Positions 1 through 8,067 of a stretch of 64,000 nucleotides of DNA are shown one piece after another; position 1 is the stretch's first letter, and every line of letters starts with the position of its first letter. A model generated the notes under the pieces. That model was not told where the DNA came from. It saw only the letters and a list, made by a program, of their open reading frames with translations, and made no database searches. Source of the DNA: Betaproteobacteria bacterium (lineage in GTDB: Bacteria; Pseudomonadota; Gammaproteobacteria; Burkholderiales; SG8-41); contig JAKFUS010000006.1 of assembly GCA_021732605.1 (NCBI GenBank), positions 1-64,000 of the forward strand. Direction: 5' to 3'. The translations under genes and the position numbers were made by a program.

Positions 1-488
1 GCAATCGTGATCGTTGAACCCGCGAGATTCGAGTAAACCGCACGGTTATCGCCAAAGTAGGCATTTGATGTCGTACCACTGTTGTACAGATTATAGACAA
101 CGATGTGGTTACCGGCGACACGGGCAGGCGCAGGGCCTATAACATCAAATATGGTGTCGGCCGTCGTAAAGTCCAGCGGGTTCCCGCCCCCCAGACTGTC
201 GACTTCAGCGCGATAACGCCCGCCGCCGGTAGTCTCGATGTATTCGACAAACTGTCCACTTGCATCGACGCGTACGCTGTTGGGCAGCGCCAGCCGCAGG
301 TCGCGGGTCATCCGCCGCAGGGCGGTATCCGCCTCGTCCGTCAGCGAGGCACGGCGCGCCGCATCGGCGTAGCCCTCAACCGGGCGACGGATGAAGATGG
401 CGACCATGGCGCCGATAATCGAAGTAATGGCAATCACCACGATCAGCTCAACCAGGGTAACGCCTGCAGTTTTACGCATCGTGTTCAT
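1..488 (-). CDS. mshO: MshO-like type IV prepilin (3' part off the left edge)
   Basis: Partial gene; about 162 N-terminal codons are visible. The product begins MNTMRKTAG and continues [12 protein letters not shown], a type III prepilin signal: short basic leader, Gly before the cleavage point, Glu at position +5 of the mature protein, then a hydrophobic helix. The soluble part (TDEADTALRRMTRDLRLALP) has the look of MshO/PilW-like minor pilins, which help initiate or cap the fibre at the inner membrane. The ATG at 486-488 lies four bases after the stop of the preceding mshD-like gene, so the two are probably co-transcribed and translationally coupled. The assignment to MshO rests mainly on gene order (mshA-C-D-O). 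A PilW-type minor pilin is the alternative. Confidence 0.75.
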   Translation of the reverse strand, partial: MNTMRKTAGVTLVELIVVIAITSIIGAMVAIFIRRPVEGYADAARRASLTDEADTALRRMTRDLRLALPNSVRVDASGQFVEYIETTGGGRYRAEVDSLGGGNPLDFTTADTIFDVIGPAPARVAGNHIVVYNLYNSGTTSNAYFGDNRAVYSNLAGSTITI

Positions 489-492
489 CGGC

Positions 493-1134
493 TCAGGGCA
501 ACGCATTGGGCGCGTAACGGGTGCGGTAGCCATCAAGCACCACCGTGGTACCGGGACCGGTCACGGTGACGGTGACGCGCAGTGACTGCGGGCGGCCGTT
601 GGCATCGCTTGCGTTCACCGTCCCGCTGCTGCCCACCAGATTGGCCGTGGCCACAACAACCGACACGTTGTAAGCGCCCAGGCCACCGATGGCCGTGCCA
701 TCGACACTGGCGGGTGCGTCGGCGGCCAGACTGTTGTAATCGTTGACGTTGTCGTACGGCCTTGTCGCGTTGCCGCGGGTTTCGAGCCCTCCCATATTCT
801 CCGCGCCGATGGCCTCAAGGTTAGTTGCGCAGCGCGTCGGATCGACCGGATTGACGGCAGCGGTGGATTGCGCCGTCCCCGCATTGGCGTCATCCGGATC
901 GCAATAGGTAAACGGCATTGCCAGCACTTCTTCGAGATAGGCCTCGGCAATCGCCAGTGCCTGCTTCTGCGCCAGCGGATCGGCGCTGGCCCGGGTCGTG
1001 TAATTCATCACCCCAAGAATGCCGCCAATGCCGACGGCAATGATGCCGATAAATACGATCAGTTCGATCAACGAAATGCCGCGGCTGCGCCTGCTGAGGC
1101 CGGCCTGCGGCACGATTTCAGTTCGCTGAAACAT
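493..1134 (-). CDS. mshD: MshD-like minor pilin
   Basis: A protein of 213 residues with a prepilin N-terminus: basic leader ending RSRG, then ISLIELIVFIGIIAVGIGG. The mature protein therefore starts with Ile and keeps Glu+5. It belongs with the minor pilins of the MSHA pilus, which are processed by a prepilin peptidase and inserted in the inner membrane before fibre assembly. I chose the ATG at 1132-1134, giving MFQRTEIVPQ, because the longer reading frame would extend far into mshC. With this start it overlaps the mshC end by 17 bases, consistent with translational coupling. Position between mshC and mshO matches the classical MSHA gene order. The distal domain is poorly conserved in this family, so the name rests on synteny. 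Confidence 0.75.
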   Translation of the reverse strand: MFQRTEIVPQAGLSRRSRGISLIELIVFIGIIAVGIGGILGVMNYTTRASADPLAQKQALAIAEAYLEEVLAMPFTYCDPDDANAGTAQSTAAVNPVDPTRCATNLEAIGAENMGGLETRGNATRPYDNVNDYNSLAADAPASVDGTAIGGLGAYNVSVVVATANLVGSSGTVNASDANGRPQSLRVTVTVTGPGTTVVLDGYRTRYAPNALP

Positions 1135-1567
1135 AACCGCTTTCGGCTGCAATGCTGATCTGCCGCGCGGGGTCGCCGGCAATGCTGCTGGTGAAGGTGA
1201 TGGTCACGCCCGCGCTGGGGCGGCCCAGTCCGTCAAAGGTGATTTCGAAGGGATTCAGCGTTACACCGTCTGCCATGGTCACCGTGGCCGGCTCATTACT
1301 GACCGGGTACCTGAGTGTATTGAGCCCGCCGCAACCCGAGGCGCTGCCGGCGCTGACTGTGGTAGCGGTCACGCAAACGTAGACCGGACGGCGCCAGGCC
1401 ACCGCGGTTTTCTGCGCCAGCCGGACGATGGCCGCTGCGTTGTCATACCGACCGCGCGATTCAAAGGTGCTGGCCTGGAAAAATCGCGGCGCCGCGACCG
1501 CGGCAACAATCGACAGGATGCCGATCGTGACCACCAGTTCCACCAGCGTGAATCCAGCGGCTTTCAT
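1118..1567 (-). CDS. mshC: MshC-like minor pilin
   Basis: A 149-residue prepilin-like protein: MKAAG followed by FTLVELVVTIGILSIVAAVA, with a class III leader of only five residues and Glu+5. The rest is a small GspH/FimT-like domain with a probable disulphide (Cys residues in VYVCVTATT and SGCGGL). Its expected role is as an initiating or tip minor pilin of the MSHA fibre. The start at 1565-1567 is supported by a GGAGA ribosome-binding site at 1577-1581. That site lies directly beyond the T-run of an intrinsic terminator at 1582-1619, so expression needs read-through from the pilin gene upstream. It overlaps mshD at its 3' end. Confidence 0.78.
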   Translation of the reverse strand: MKAAGFTLVELVVTIGILSIVAAVAAPRFFQASTFESRGRYDNAAAIVRLAQKTAVAWRRPVYVCVTATTVSAGSASGCGGLNTLRYPVSNEPATVTMADGVTLNPFEITFDGLGRPSAGVTITFTSSIAGDPARQISIAAESGYVSAN

Positions 1568-1581
1568 GGCATTTCGTCTCC

Positions 1582-1619
1582 AAAAAAACGGGGGGCGCAG
1601 TAAATCCACGCCCCCCGTT
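1582..1619 (-). terminator. Intrinsic terminator between the second pilin gene and mshC
   Basis: On the minus strand a perfect 11-bp stem (core ACGGGGGGCG at 1588-1597 pairing with CGCCCCCCGT at 1609-1618, plus an outer A-T pair) encloses an 11-base loop and is followed at once by seven T residues (1582-1588 read on the minus strand). This is the textbook shape of a rho-independent terminator. It lies 47 bases past the pilin stop and just before the mshC ribosome-binding site, so partial termination would give much more pilin than minor-pilin mRNA. Confidence 0.85.
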
Positions 1620-1666
1620 CTCAGCCGGCCCAAGTTAAACGGGCTCAGGCGTGCCTGGATTACTGA

Positions 1667-2068
1667 TCAGCAACCCGACTTCGTGGCATAGGGCACAGTG
1701 GTGGCGTAAGTAATCGTGCAAGTGGAGGCCGCCGTCATCGTGAAAACCGGGGCAGCAAAGGTGAACCCGCTGGTGGTCGAAAGTGCCGCTCCGATCCCCA
1801 AAGCCGTAGCCACCGGAATACCGCTGGCGTTTGTAGTCGGTGTTGCGCCACTCATAGTGCAGGAAGTGCCGGTGCTGCCGCCAGCAACCCAGGACGCCTG
1901 GCAGAGCGCAACTGCGCCATTAATGGCACCAACCAATCCGTCCGCCGCAGCCGTCCTTGCAGTAGTGTTTACGTCGATGAATCGGGGAATCGCTGTCGCC
2001 GCCAGGATACCGAGAATAGCGATTACAACAATCAGTTCAACCAAGGTAAAGCCACGTTGCTGTTTCAT
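1667..2068 (-). CDS. mshA: MSHA-type major pilin candidate, second copy
   Basis: A 133-residue type IV pilin: MKQQRG then [24 protein letters not shown], with cleavage after Gly and Glu+5. The mature domain is small and Thr/Ala/Gly-rich. It holds four cysteines (ALCQAS, TSCTM, STCTI, and the C-terminal SGC), so one or two disulphides are possible. An AAGGAG ribosome-binding site sits 6 bases before the ATG. The strong terminator directly downstream suggests a highly transcribed structural gene, as expected for a major pilin. It is shorter than the upstream pilin and could be either the main subunit or a variant subunit. The region before it (2069-2176) holds a small palindrome but no clear promoter. 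Confidence 0.82.
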   Translation of the reverse strand: MKQQRGFTLVELIVVIAILGILAATAIPRFIDVNTTARTAAADGLVGAINGAVALCQASWVAGGSTGTSCTMSGATPTTNASGIPVATALGIGAALSTTSGFTFAAPVFTMTAASTCTITYATTVPYATKSGC

Positions 2069-2176
2069 TGTTTTCTCCTTAACGTTCTGTCTTGAAACCG
2101 GGTTTCGAAAAATCCTGCAAATTCATATTCGCAATAACATCTCAGTCGCAACTTTCATTCCAGCCGGCGGGCATTC

Positions 2177-2719
2177 TCAACAACCGGAAGTCACCAGCGC
2201 GCTGAACGTCGGCGACTGGTTGGCGGCCACGGGGGCCGTGTAGGTATAACTGCAATTGGTGGGGGTATTGCCCAGCACCACCAGGCGCAGGGTTGCACCA
2301 GCTGCCGCACCGCCAAGCTCGGTGTTGTAACCGTCGTCGGAGGTGGGGCTCGCGTTGATCCCCGCGGCTGTGACGATCCCCGCGGCATCGGCCGTCGGGT
2401 AGGCGTTGATCATGGTCACATTGACCCCTTCCATCAGCAACGTCGCCCCGCACTGCGGCACCGTGGCCAGACAGGCGGCATGGGCCAGCGCCGCCGCCCC
2501 CTTCATTGCGCCCAGCGCGCCATTCAACTTGGCAACGCGCGCCTGCACCTGCAGGTTGGCAAAACGCGGCAGTGCTGTGGCCGCCAGAATCGCCAGAATA
2601 ATGATCACCACGATCAGTTCGATCAGTGTGAAGCCGTTTTGAAAGCGGCCGTTCTGCAAATGCTTGTTCTTCATGGGTCTGCTCATGTGACTCATGTGAT
2701 ATTTCTCACGGATTTCCAT
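2177..2719 (-). CDS. MshA/MshB-type pilin
   Basis: A pilin with an unusually long leader: about 30 residues before the cleavage motif QNG / [20 protein letters not shown]. The [24 protein letters not shown] segment that follows resembles MshA and MshB of the Vibrio MSHA system. Two cysteine pairs are likely ([13 protein letters not shown] and C-terminal SGC). Several in-frame ATGs exist (2725, 2719, 2695, 2686, 2674). I chose 2719 because AGGA lies 5 bases before it, and because a sigma-54 promoter at 2749-2765 would start transcription near 2738. If translation begins at 2674 the leader would have a more usual length. Whether this or the next gene encodes the main subunit cannot be decided from sequence. 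Confidence 0.8.
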   Translation of the reverse strand: MEIREKYHMSHMSRPMKNKHLQNGRFQNGFTLIELIVVIIILAILAATALPRFANLQVQARVAKLNGALGAMKGAAALAHAACLATVPQCGATLLMEGVNVTMINAYPTADAAGIVTAAGINASPTSDDGYNTELGGAAAGATLRLVVLGNTPTNCSYTYTAPVAANQSPTFSALVTSGC

Positions 2720-2748
2720 ATGCATCCTACTGATAATACAGCAAATAC

Positions 2749-2765
2749 AGCAAAAGTAATGCCAA
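2749..2765 (-). promoter_or_regulatory. Sigma-54 promoter of the first pilin gene
   Basis: Read on the minus strand the sequence is TTGGCATTACTTTTGCT. It fits the sigma-54 consensus TTGGCACG-N4-TTGCT with GG at -24 and GC at -12 at exactly the required 12-base spacing, and two mismatches in the less conserved CG. Predicted transcription start is about 2738, some 20 bases before the chosen pilin start. A direct repeat of TACAGCAAA overlaps the -12 side. Confidence 0.7.
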
Positions 2766-2781
2766 GTTAACTATTGATCCA

Positions 2782-3285
2782 TTACAACCACCGGTAGGCG
2801 GCTGACGGCGTTAGGGCAACACCCCCGATGCCCAGGATGGGTTTGCTGCCCGCGTTAATCGGCTGATAAATGATTTTCACCCGGAAACGCAATTGTTTCA
2901 TGTGCTTATCCGCGCTCACCACCAGACCCGCCGCGCTATTGGGCACGTACACCAGTTCGCGGGTGCCGCCGTCAAAATACCAGGTGCCCGGTTCCGGCTG
3001 CAGCGGATACTCCCCGGCATAATCTGTCGGCTTTTCTGACAACCAAAGTGTCGGATTCTCGACTTCCAGTGTCGGTGCTTCGCCTTCGCGGCGCTCCAGG
3101 ATCAATTCCGCCAGCCGGATCTGCACGGCCGTCTTGTAAATGCGCAAGGTCGATTCGAATCGGGCACGCTCCGCCGCCTCCTGATAAAACGCCAACCGGT
3201 TCAGCAGCACGGCCATCAACACGGATAACACCACCGCAACCACCGCCAGTTCCAGCAGTGAAAAACCGCGCTGGTTGCGGCTCAT
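2782..3285 (-). CDS. Prepilin-like protein in the mshF position
   Basis: 167 residues beginning MSRNQRG and continuing FSLLELAVVAVVLSVLMAVLL, which is a prepilin peptidase site with Glu+5 and a hydrophobic N-terminal helix. The rest is charged (RFESTLRIYKTAVQIRLAELILERREGE) and unlike a major pilin. In the Vibrio MSHA locus, mshF lies between mshG and the pilin genes, and this gene has the same place, four bases after the mshG stop. It is probably a minor pilin or pseudopilin-like assembly factor of the inner membrane. Sequence similarity to MshF could not be tested. A sigma-54 promoter for the next gene starts in the short gap after its stop codon. Confidence 0.65.
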   Translation of the reverse strand: MSRNQRGFSLLELAVVAVVLSVLMAVLLNRLAFYQEAAERARFESTLRIYKTAVQIRLAELILERREGEAPTLEVENPTLWLSEKPTDYAGEYPLQPEPGTWYFDGGTRELVYVPNSAAGLVVSADKHMKQLRFRVKIIYQPINAGSKPILGIGGVALTPSAAYRWL

Positions 3286-3289
3286 GGGC

Positions 3290-4519
3290 TTATTTTTTGG
3301 CCATCGCGGCCGATCCCAGATCCCAGATCGGCAGGAACACGCCCAGCGCCAGGATCAGCACCAATATGCCCAGCATGATGATCAGGATGGGCTCAATCTG
3401 TGCGCTGAGATTCTTCAGGTCGTATTCGACTTCGCGCTGGTACATATCCGCGATTTCCCCGGTCAGGTCGTCCAGTGCACCGGATTCTTCACCGACGGCA
3501 ATCATCTGCAGCACCACCGGCGTGAATACACCTGTATCACGCGCCGTACGCAGCACCGATTCGCCGCGCTCCACGCCTTCGCGCATGCGGGTGATACGGT
3601 CGCTGACATAAACATTGTCCACGGTATTGGCCACCATGCTGAGGCCTGTTGTCACCGGCACGCCGCTGCGGAAAGCCAGCGAAAAACTGCGCGCAAACCG
3701 CGCCAAGGTCGCCTTGAGGATAATGGGCCCCGCCACGGGAATCCGCAGTTTCATGCGATCCCACTGCATGCGTCCCAAAGGCGTATTGGTCCAGGCGCGA
3801 AAACCGAAGATCGCCGCAACCAGACCCGCCAGCAGGAACGGCCAGTACTCGACCATGAAATTCGAAAAGCCGATCAGCAGCTTGGTCATCATCGGCAGTT
3901 CGGCTTTGAACCCCGCGTAAATTTTGGCAAAAGCGGGGATCACCCAGATGTTGATGATCACGATGGCGACGCCCATGGTCGCCACCACGAAGGTCGGGTA
4001 ACGAATCGCCGCCCTGACCTGCTCGCGCATGAATTTTTCGAACTCGAGGTGATTAAAGAGGCGCAGGAACACCTCCTCCAGGCGCCCCGTGCCCTCACCC
4101 ACACTGACCATCGAGGTATAAAACTGGCCGAACACCTCGGGATGCCGCGCCAGTGACACCGACAGTTCGCGCCCGGCATCAAGGCTCTCCCTGAGATCGC
4201 GCACGACTTCGGCAAAGCGCGGATTCACCGTTGACTCTTCCAGGCCCTTCAACGCGCCCATGATCGGCACACCGGCCTTCAGCAACGTGTACATCTGCCG
4301 GCTGAACAGCAGAACTTCAATATGCGAGACTTTTTTCTTGCCGAAACTGATATTGAGACTGGCGCTTTCGGAGCGCGGCGGCTCCGAGGGCTTGATTTCG
4401 AGCGGCACCACGCCAAGGCCAAACAGCTGTCCGGCCACCGCGCCGGTGTCCGCACCTTCGAGCACGCCCTGCACCGCTTCGCCGCGCCCGTTACGACCCT
4501 TGTAGGAAAAAAAAGGCAT
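3290..4519 (-). CDS. mshG: MSHA biogenesis inner-membrane platform protein MshG
   Basis: 409 residues of the GspF/PilC family, the polytopic inner-membrane platform that couples the assembly ATPase to pilin polymerisation. The N-terminus MPFFSYKGRNGRGEAVQG is diagnostic. Two T2SS-F repeats are visible (about residues 80-200 and 280-400), each with a hydrophobic hairpin, for example YPTFVVATMGVAIVIINIWVI (about residue 175) and the C-terminal LIIMLGILVLILALGVFLPI segment. The start at 4517-4519 is chosen because the N-terminus matches the family. No convincing ribosome-binding site precedes it, because an inverted-repeat-bounded element fills the 152-base gap to mshE and ends eight bases before this ATG. 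Confidence 0.88.
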   Translation of the reverse strand: MPFFSYKGRNGRGEAVQGVLEGADTGAVAGQLFGLGVVPLEIKPSEPPRSESASLNISFGKKKVSHIEVLLFSRQMYTLLKAGVPIMGALKGLEESTVNPRFAEVVRDLRESLDAGRELSVSLARHPEVFGQFYTSMVSVGEGTGRLEEVFLRLFNHLEFEKFMREQVRAAIRYPTFVVATMGVAIVIINIWVIPAFAKIYAGFKAELPMMTKLLIGFSNFMVEYWPFLLAGLVAAIFGFRAWTNTPLGRMQWDRMKLRIPVAGPIILKATLARFARSFSLAFRSGVPVTTGLSMVANTVDNVYVSDRITRMREGVERGESVLRTARDTGVFTPVVLQMIAVGEESGALDDLTGEIADMYQREVEYDLKNLSAQIEPILIIMLGILVLILALGVFLPIWDLGSAAMAKK

Positions 4520-4526
4520 CGCGCGG

Positions 4527-4674
4527 TTAACAGTCCGTTGAAAAAGCGATGCGCGAGCGCGTGGGGAGCGTAGCGACCAAGCGCACACGCGTACAGGTCG
4601 TTGATTTAACGAGAGTTGAAAAATCTTGTGCGTCAGCGAATAGCATCATTTTCGAGAATTTCAACAAACTGTTA
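4527..4674 (-). repeat. Small element with terminal inverted repeats between mshE and mshG
   Basis: The gap is bounded by TAACAGTCCGTTGAAAAAG (4528-4546) and the inverted copy of TAACAGTTTGTTGAAATTC (4656-4674), which agree at most positions. The interior is short and GC-rich with no convincing gene. This is the architecture of a miniature mobile or REP-like element. The right end supplies the TAA stop of mshE. Strand is given only for convenience. Confidence 0.55.
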
Positions 4675-6378
4675 TTCCGCGAGCTGGCTGCTGACGCGCA
4701 TCGCCTCGTCCGGTGAGGTCTTGCCCGAGGCTGCCAGTTGTGCTGCGTGATGACGCAAGGTCCGCCCCGCCAGTTGCTCGCGGGCCACCTGCATGAACTG
4801 CTGTATGTTTTCCTGGTTCGCTGCCTCGACCACCGTCTTGGTCATTTCCAGCATCTCGTAGACCCCGGTACGCCCCACGTATCCGGTGCCGTTGCAGTAT
4901 GAGCAACCGCGGCCCTTCTTGTATTTGTGCTCATCGACATGGTCACCGAGTTCGCTGCGCAGCCACTCATGCTCCGACGGCAGCGGCTGATAATCCTCGA
5001 TGCAGCTCTCGCAAATCACCCGCACCAGGCGCTGGGCAATCACCAGCTGCAACGACAATGCGACCATGTAGCGCGGCGCCCCCATGTCGAGCAGCCGCAC
5101 CGGCGTGCTGGCAGCGTCGTTGGTATGCAGCGTCGAGAACACCATGTGACCGGTCATCGACGCGCGCAGACCCGTTTCCACCGTTTTTTCGTCGCGCATC
5201 TCGCCGACCAGCACCACGTCCGGGTCCTGGCGCAGTGCCGAGCGCAGCACACGATCAAAAGTCAGTTCGATTTTTTCGTTGATCTGCACCTGGTTGATGC
5301 CGGGCAAGCGGTATTCCACCGGATCCTCGACCGTGATGATCTTGCGCTCGGTGGTGTTGAGTTCGTTGAGCGCTGCGTAAAGCGTCGTCGTCTTGCCGCT
5401 CCCCGTCGGCCCGGTGACCAGCACCATGCCGCTGGGGCGCTGGATCACCTCGCGTATCTTGCCCAGCATGTCGGCGGGAATGCCGATGTTGTCGAGACCG
5501 AGGATGCCGCTGCCCTGATTCAGCAAACGCATCACCACGGACTCACCATGCTGGGTGGGCATGGTTGAAATCCGCACATCGACAGTAGTATTGCGGACCT
5601 TGATTGCAAAACGCCCGTCCTGCGGCATGCGTTTTTCAGCAATGTCCAGCCCCGACATCAGCTTCAGCCGCAGCGCCACGGCCGAGGCGATTTTGCCGTC
5701 GGTTTCGGTCTGCAGGTGCAGCACGCCGTCGATACGGAAACGGATCTGCAGCCGCTTTTCCTGGGGTTCGATGTGGATATCAGAAGCGCGGGCCTGGGTC
5801 GCGTCCTCGAACACCGTCTGCAGCAGTTTGACGACCGGCGCCTCCTCGGCGCCCGGTGTCGTGGCCAGCACACCGAAATCAATCGCGGCTGAATCGCCAA
5901 TGTCAGCCCCGAGTTCCTGGGCCAGACCGGTAATCTGCTCGGTGCGCCGGTAACTGCGGTCAATCGCGCGCAGTAATTCGGTTTCCGTGACCACCGCTAG
6001 ATTGATTTCGCGCTTGAGCAGCCGCGTGATCTCGTCATAGGCCGTGAGATCCGTCGGGTCGGCCATGCCCACGGTGCAGACCTCGCCTTTGTCCTCCAGC
6101 ACAATGGCACGGAAGCGGCGCGCCTGGGTTTCCGGCAGTTTGGCCACCACTTCACGTTTAAAGTTGTAATGCTTGAGGTCGATATAAACCGCCCCGAGCT
6201 GGCGGGCCAGCGCCTTGGAAATCTGTTCCTCGGTGATGAATTTTTTCTCGATCAGCACATGGCCCAGCCGGCGCCCGGTTTTTTTCTGTTCTTCGAGGGC
6301 TTGCTTCAACTGCTCATCGGTCAGCAGTTTTTGCTGGACGAGAATGTCGCCGAGGCGGATTTTTTCAGGACGGGCCAT
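4672..6378 (-). CDS. mshE: MSHA pilus extension ATPase MshE (cyclic-di-GMP-binding type)
   Basis: 568 residues, the cytoplasmic GspE/PilB-family hexameric ATPase that drives pilin polymerisation. The N-terminus carries two 24-residue repeats starting RLGDILVQQ (from residue 8) and RLGHVLIEK (from residue 37), each ending in a Q. This is the MshEN motif known to bind cyclic-di-GMP in MshE and related ATPases. The core has Walker A GPTGSGKTTT (about residue 325), an Asp-box region, Walker B DPDVVLVGEMRD, and a four-cysteine zinc site (CESC and CSYC) near the C-terminus. ATG at 6376-6378. A near-perfect sigma-54 promoter lies 30 bases upstream. It heads the minus-strand pilus operon. Confidence 0.92.
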   Translation of the reverse strand: MARPEKIRLGDILVQQKLLTDEQLKQALEEQKKTGRRLGHVLIEKKFITEEQISKALARQLGAVYIDLKHYNFKREVVAKLPETQARRFRAIVLEDKGEVCTVGMADPTDLTAYDEITRLLKREINLAVVTETELLRAIDRSYRRTEQITGLAQELGADIGDSAAIDFGVLATTPGAEEAPVVKLLQTVFEDATQARASDIHIEPQEKRLQIRFRIDGVLHLQTETDGKIASAVALRLKLMSGLDIAEKRMPQDGRFAIKVRNTTVDVRISTMPTQHGESVVMRLLNQGSGILGLDNIGIPADMLGKIREVIQRPSGMVLVTGPTGSGKTTTLYAALNELNTTERKIITVEDPVEYRLPGINQVQINEKIELTFDRVLRSALRQDPDVVLVGEMRDEKTVETGLRASMTGHMVFSTLHTNDAASTPVRLLDMGAPRYMVALSLQLVIAQRLVRVICESCIEDYQPLPSEHEWLRSELGDHVDEHKYKKGRGCSYCNGTGYVGRTGVYEMLEMTKTVVEAANQENIQQFMQVAREQLAGRTLRHHAAQLAASGKTSPDEAMRVSSQLAE

Positions 6379-6407
6379 TCAGTTTTCGCTCAAAATGGGA
6401 GTAATCA

Positions 6408-6424
6408 TGCAAACGTCGTGCCAC
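6408..6424 (-). promoter_or_regulatory. Sigma-54 promoter of mshE
   Basis: Minus-strand sequence GTGGCACGACGTTTGCA matches the sigma-54 consensus TGGCACG-N4-TTGCA at every conserved base, with GG and GC exactly 12 bases apart. The predicted start is about 6397, giving a leader of roughly 20 bases before the mshE ATG at 6378. This implies RpoN plus an enhancer-binding activator (for example a PilR-like protein) encoded outside the window. Confidence 0.82.
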
Positions 6425-6543
6425 GATCACATACCGTGACCATCGTGACCTCCTGCCACACACATTACGCATGTTATTGATATTTAAGGATATCCGGTTA
6501 AGCCGCTAATGACAACACCACATACTTCACAGGCAGGTGTCTG

Positions 6544-7008
6544 ATGTTCGACATCGTGCTGTACGAACCGGAGATCGCGCCCAACACCGGCAACATACTG
6601 CGCCTGGCGGCGAACACCGGCGCCCGGTTGCACCTGGTACGGCCACTGGGTTTCACGCTGAGTGACCGCACGCTGGCGCGTGCCGGTCTGGATTACGGGG
6701 CGCGCGCCGCCATCACCGTGCATGACGACTGGGCCACCTGTCACAGCCATTTCCCCGGGCAACGCCTGTTGGCCCTCACCACCCGCGGCAGCGTACGCTA
6801 TGACACGCTGCAGTACGCTGCAGGCGATGTGTTGCTATTTGGACCGGAAACCCGCGGCTTGCCGGCCGCCGTGCTGGACGCCATAGCGGATACGCAGCGT
6901 TTACGCCTGCCGATGCTGGCCGGCAATCGCAGTCTGAACCTGTCCAACGCCGTCGCGATTGTGATCTATGAAGCCTGGCGTCAATGCGGTTTCAGCAACG
7001 GCGCGTGA
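6544..7008 (+). CDS. trmL: tRNA (cytidine(34)-2'-O)-methyltransferase TrmL
   Basis: 154 residues, a minimal SPOUT methyltransferase that 2'-O-methylates the wobble base of certain leucine tRNAs. Family motifs are evident: N-terminal FDIVLYEPEIAPNTGNILR, motif 2 LLFGPETRGLP, and motif 3 LPMLAGNRSLNLSNAVAI, which form the trefoil-knot SAM site. Length equals the family norm. It is divergent from mshE, with about 165 bases between, and convergent with gpsA, whose stop lies five bases beyond its own. An A+T-rich stretch (TTATTGATATTTAA, 6474-6487) occurs in its upstream region. Confidence 0.93.
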   Translation: MFDIVLYEPEIAPNTGNILRLAANTGARLHLVRPLGFTLSDRTLARAGLDYGARAAITVHDDWATCHSHFPGQRLLALTTRGSVRYDTLQYAAGDVLLFGPETRGLPAAVLDAIADTQRLRLPMLAGNRSLNLSNAVAIVIYEAWRQCGFSNGA

Positions 7009-7013
7009 CGAGT

Positions 7014-8021
7014 TCAGCGACCGGCTGTTGTTGATGCTGCATGCTCCGGTTTGGGGTCGCGCGCGAGCAACTCGCGCACCACGGCTGCCGCTTGCCCGGG
7101 CTGATCGAGCAAGCGGCATACCGCATCGGTAATCGGCATGTCGATGCCGCGCTCGCGCGCGCGACGGCGCACTTCGCCGGCGGTGAAAACGCCTTCGGCG
7201 ACATGCCCCAGCCCGGCTTGCGCAGTGCTTACGGTCTCACCGCGCGCCAGCGCCAGTCCGATCCGGCGATTGCGCGACAGGTCTCCGGTGCAGGTCAGCA
7301 GCAAATCGCCGACGCCGGACAATCCCATGAAGGTTTCCGCCCGCCCGCCCAGCGCCACGCCGAAGCGCGTCATTTCCGCAAGTCCGCGGGTCATCAGCGC
7401 GGCGCGGGCGTTGAGCCCGAGGCCCAGGCCATCGCACACACCCGCCGCAATCGCGATCACATTTTTGACTGCACCGCCGACTTCGACGCCGATTACATCA
7501 TCGTGTGAATACACCCGCAGCGCGGGACCGTGCAGCGCCTGTGCCGCGGCAACGGCCAGCTTGCGGTCAACAGCGGCCAGTGTCAGCGCAGCAGGCAGGC
7601 CGCCGGCCACTTCCTGGGCAAAACTGGGGCCAGAAAGCACGGCGCCGGCAGCAGCGCCCATCTCTTCGGCAAATACCTCGTGCGGCAGCCGCGCGTCCGG
7701 GCGCTCGAAACCCTTGCATAGCCAGATCACCGGCGTCTTGCAGCGCAATTCACGAACGGCGCGCAGCGTCGCGCGCAGACCCGAGACCGGCGCAGCGCAA
7801 ATCAGGTAATCACTGCCGGTAATCGCATGTTGCAAATCGGCGTGCAATTGCAAGGCATCGGGAAATGCGCAGCCGGGCAGGTAACGGTCGTTGACGCGAC
7901 GACTCCGCATCGCCTCCACCTGCACCGCGTCGCGGGCCCACAAGTTCACTGAGTGCCGGGCCGCAAGATTGATGGCTAGGGCGGTACCCCAGGCGCCGGC
8001 GCCGAGTATGGCGATGTTCAT
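7014..8021 (-). CDS. gpsA: NAD(P)-dependent glycerol-3-phosphate dehydrogenase
   Basis: 335 residues. It makes sn-glycerol-3-phosphate from dihydroxyacetone phosphate for phospholipid synthesis, in the cytoplasm. The N-terminal Rossmann motif is [16 protein letters not shown]. The GpsA family motif [23 protein letters not shown] is near residue 240, and the catalytic Lys is in [18 protein letters not shown]. Last gene of a minus-strand run rhodanese-grxC-secB-SH3-gpsA, an arrangement with secB-gpsA adjacency common in proteobacteria. Only five bases separate its stop from that of trmL, with no visible terminator. Alanine/arginine-rich C-terminus ends with a short non-conserved tail. Confidence 0.95.
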   Translation of the reverse strand: MNIAILGAGAWGTALAINLAARHSVNLWARDAVQVEAMRSRRVNDRYLPGCAFPDALQLHADLQHAITGSDYLICAAPVSGLRATLRAVRELRCKTPVIWLCKGFERPDARLPHEVFAEEMGAAAGAVLSGPSFAQEVAGGLPAALTLAAVDRKLAVAAAQALHGPALRVYSHDDVIGVEVGGAVKNVIAIAAGVCDGLGLGLNARAALMTRGLAEMTRFGVALGGRAETFMGLSGVGDLLLTCTGDLSRNRRIGLALARGETVSTAQAGLGHVAEGVFTAGEVRRRARERGIDMPITDAVCRLLDQPGQAAAVVRELLARDPKPEHAASTTAGR

Positions 8022-8067
8022 GATGCAGCGGCGCAGTCGTCAGCGATTACTGCGCCGGAGGGCACGG

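Noticed and set aside
2094-2106. Palindrome GAAACCGGGTTTC upstream of the second pilin gene
   Set aside because: Short, with only one central base, so it is a poor RNA hairpin; no evidence for an operator or terminator.
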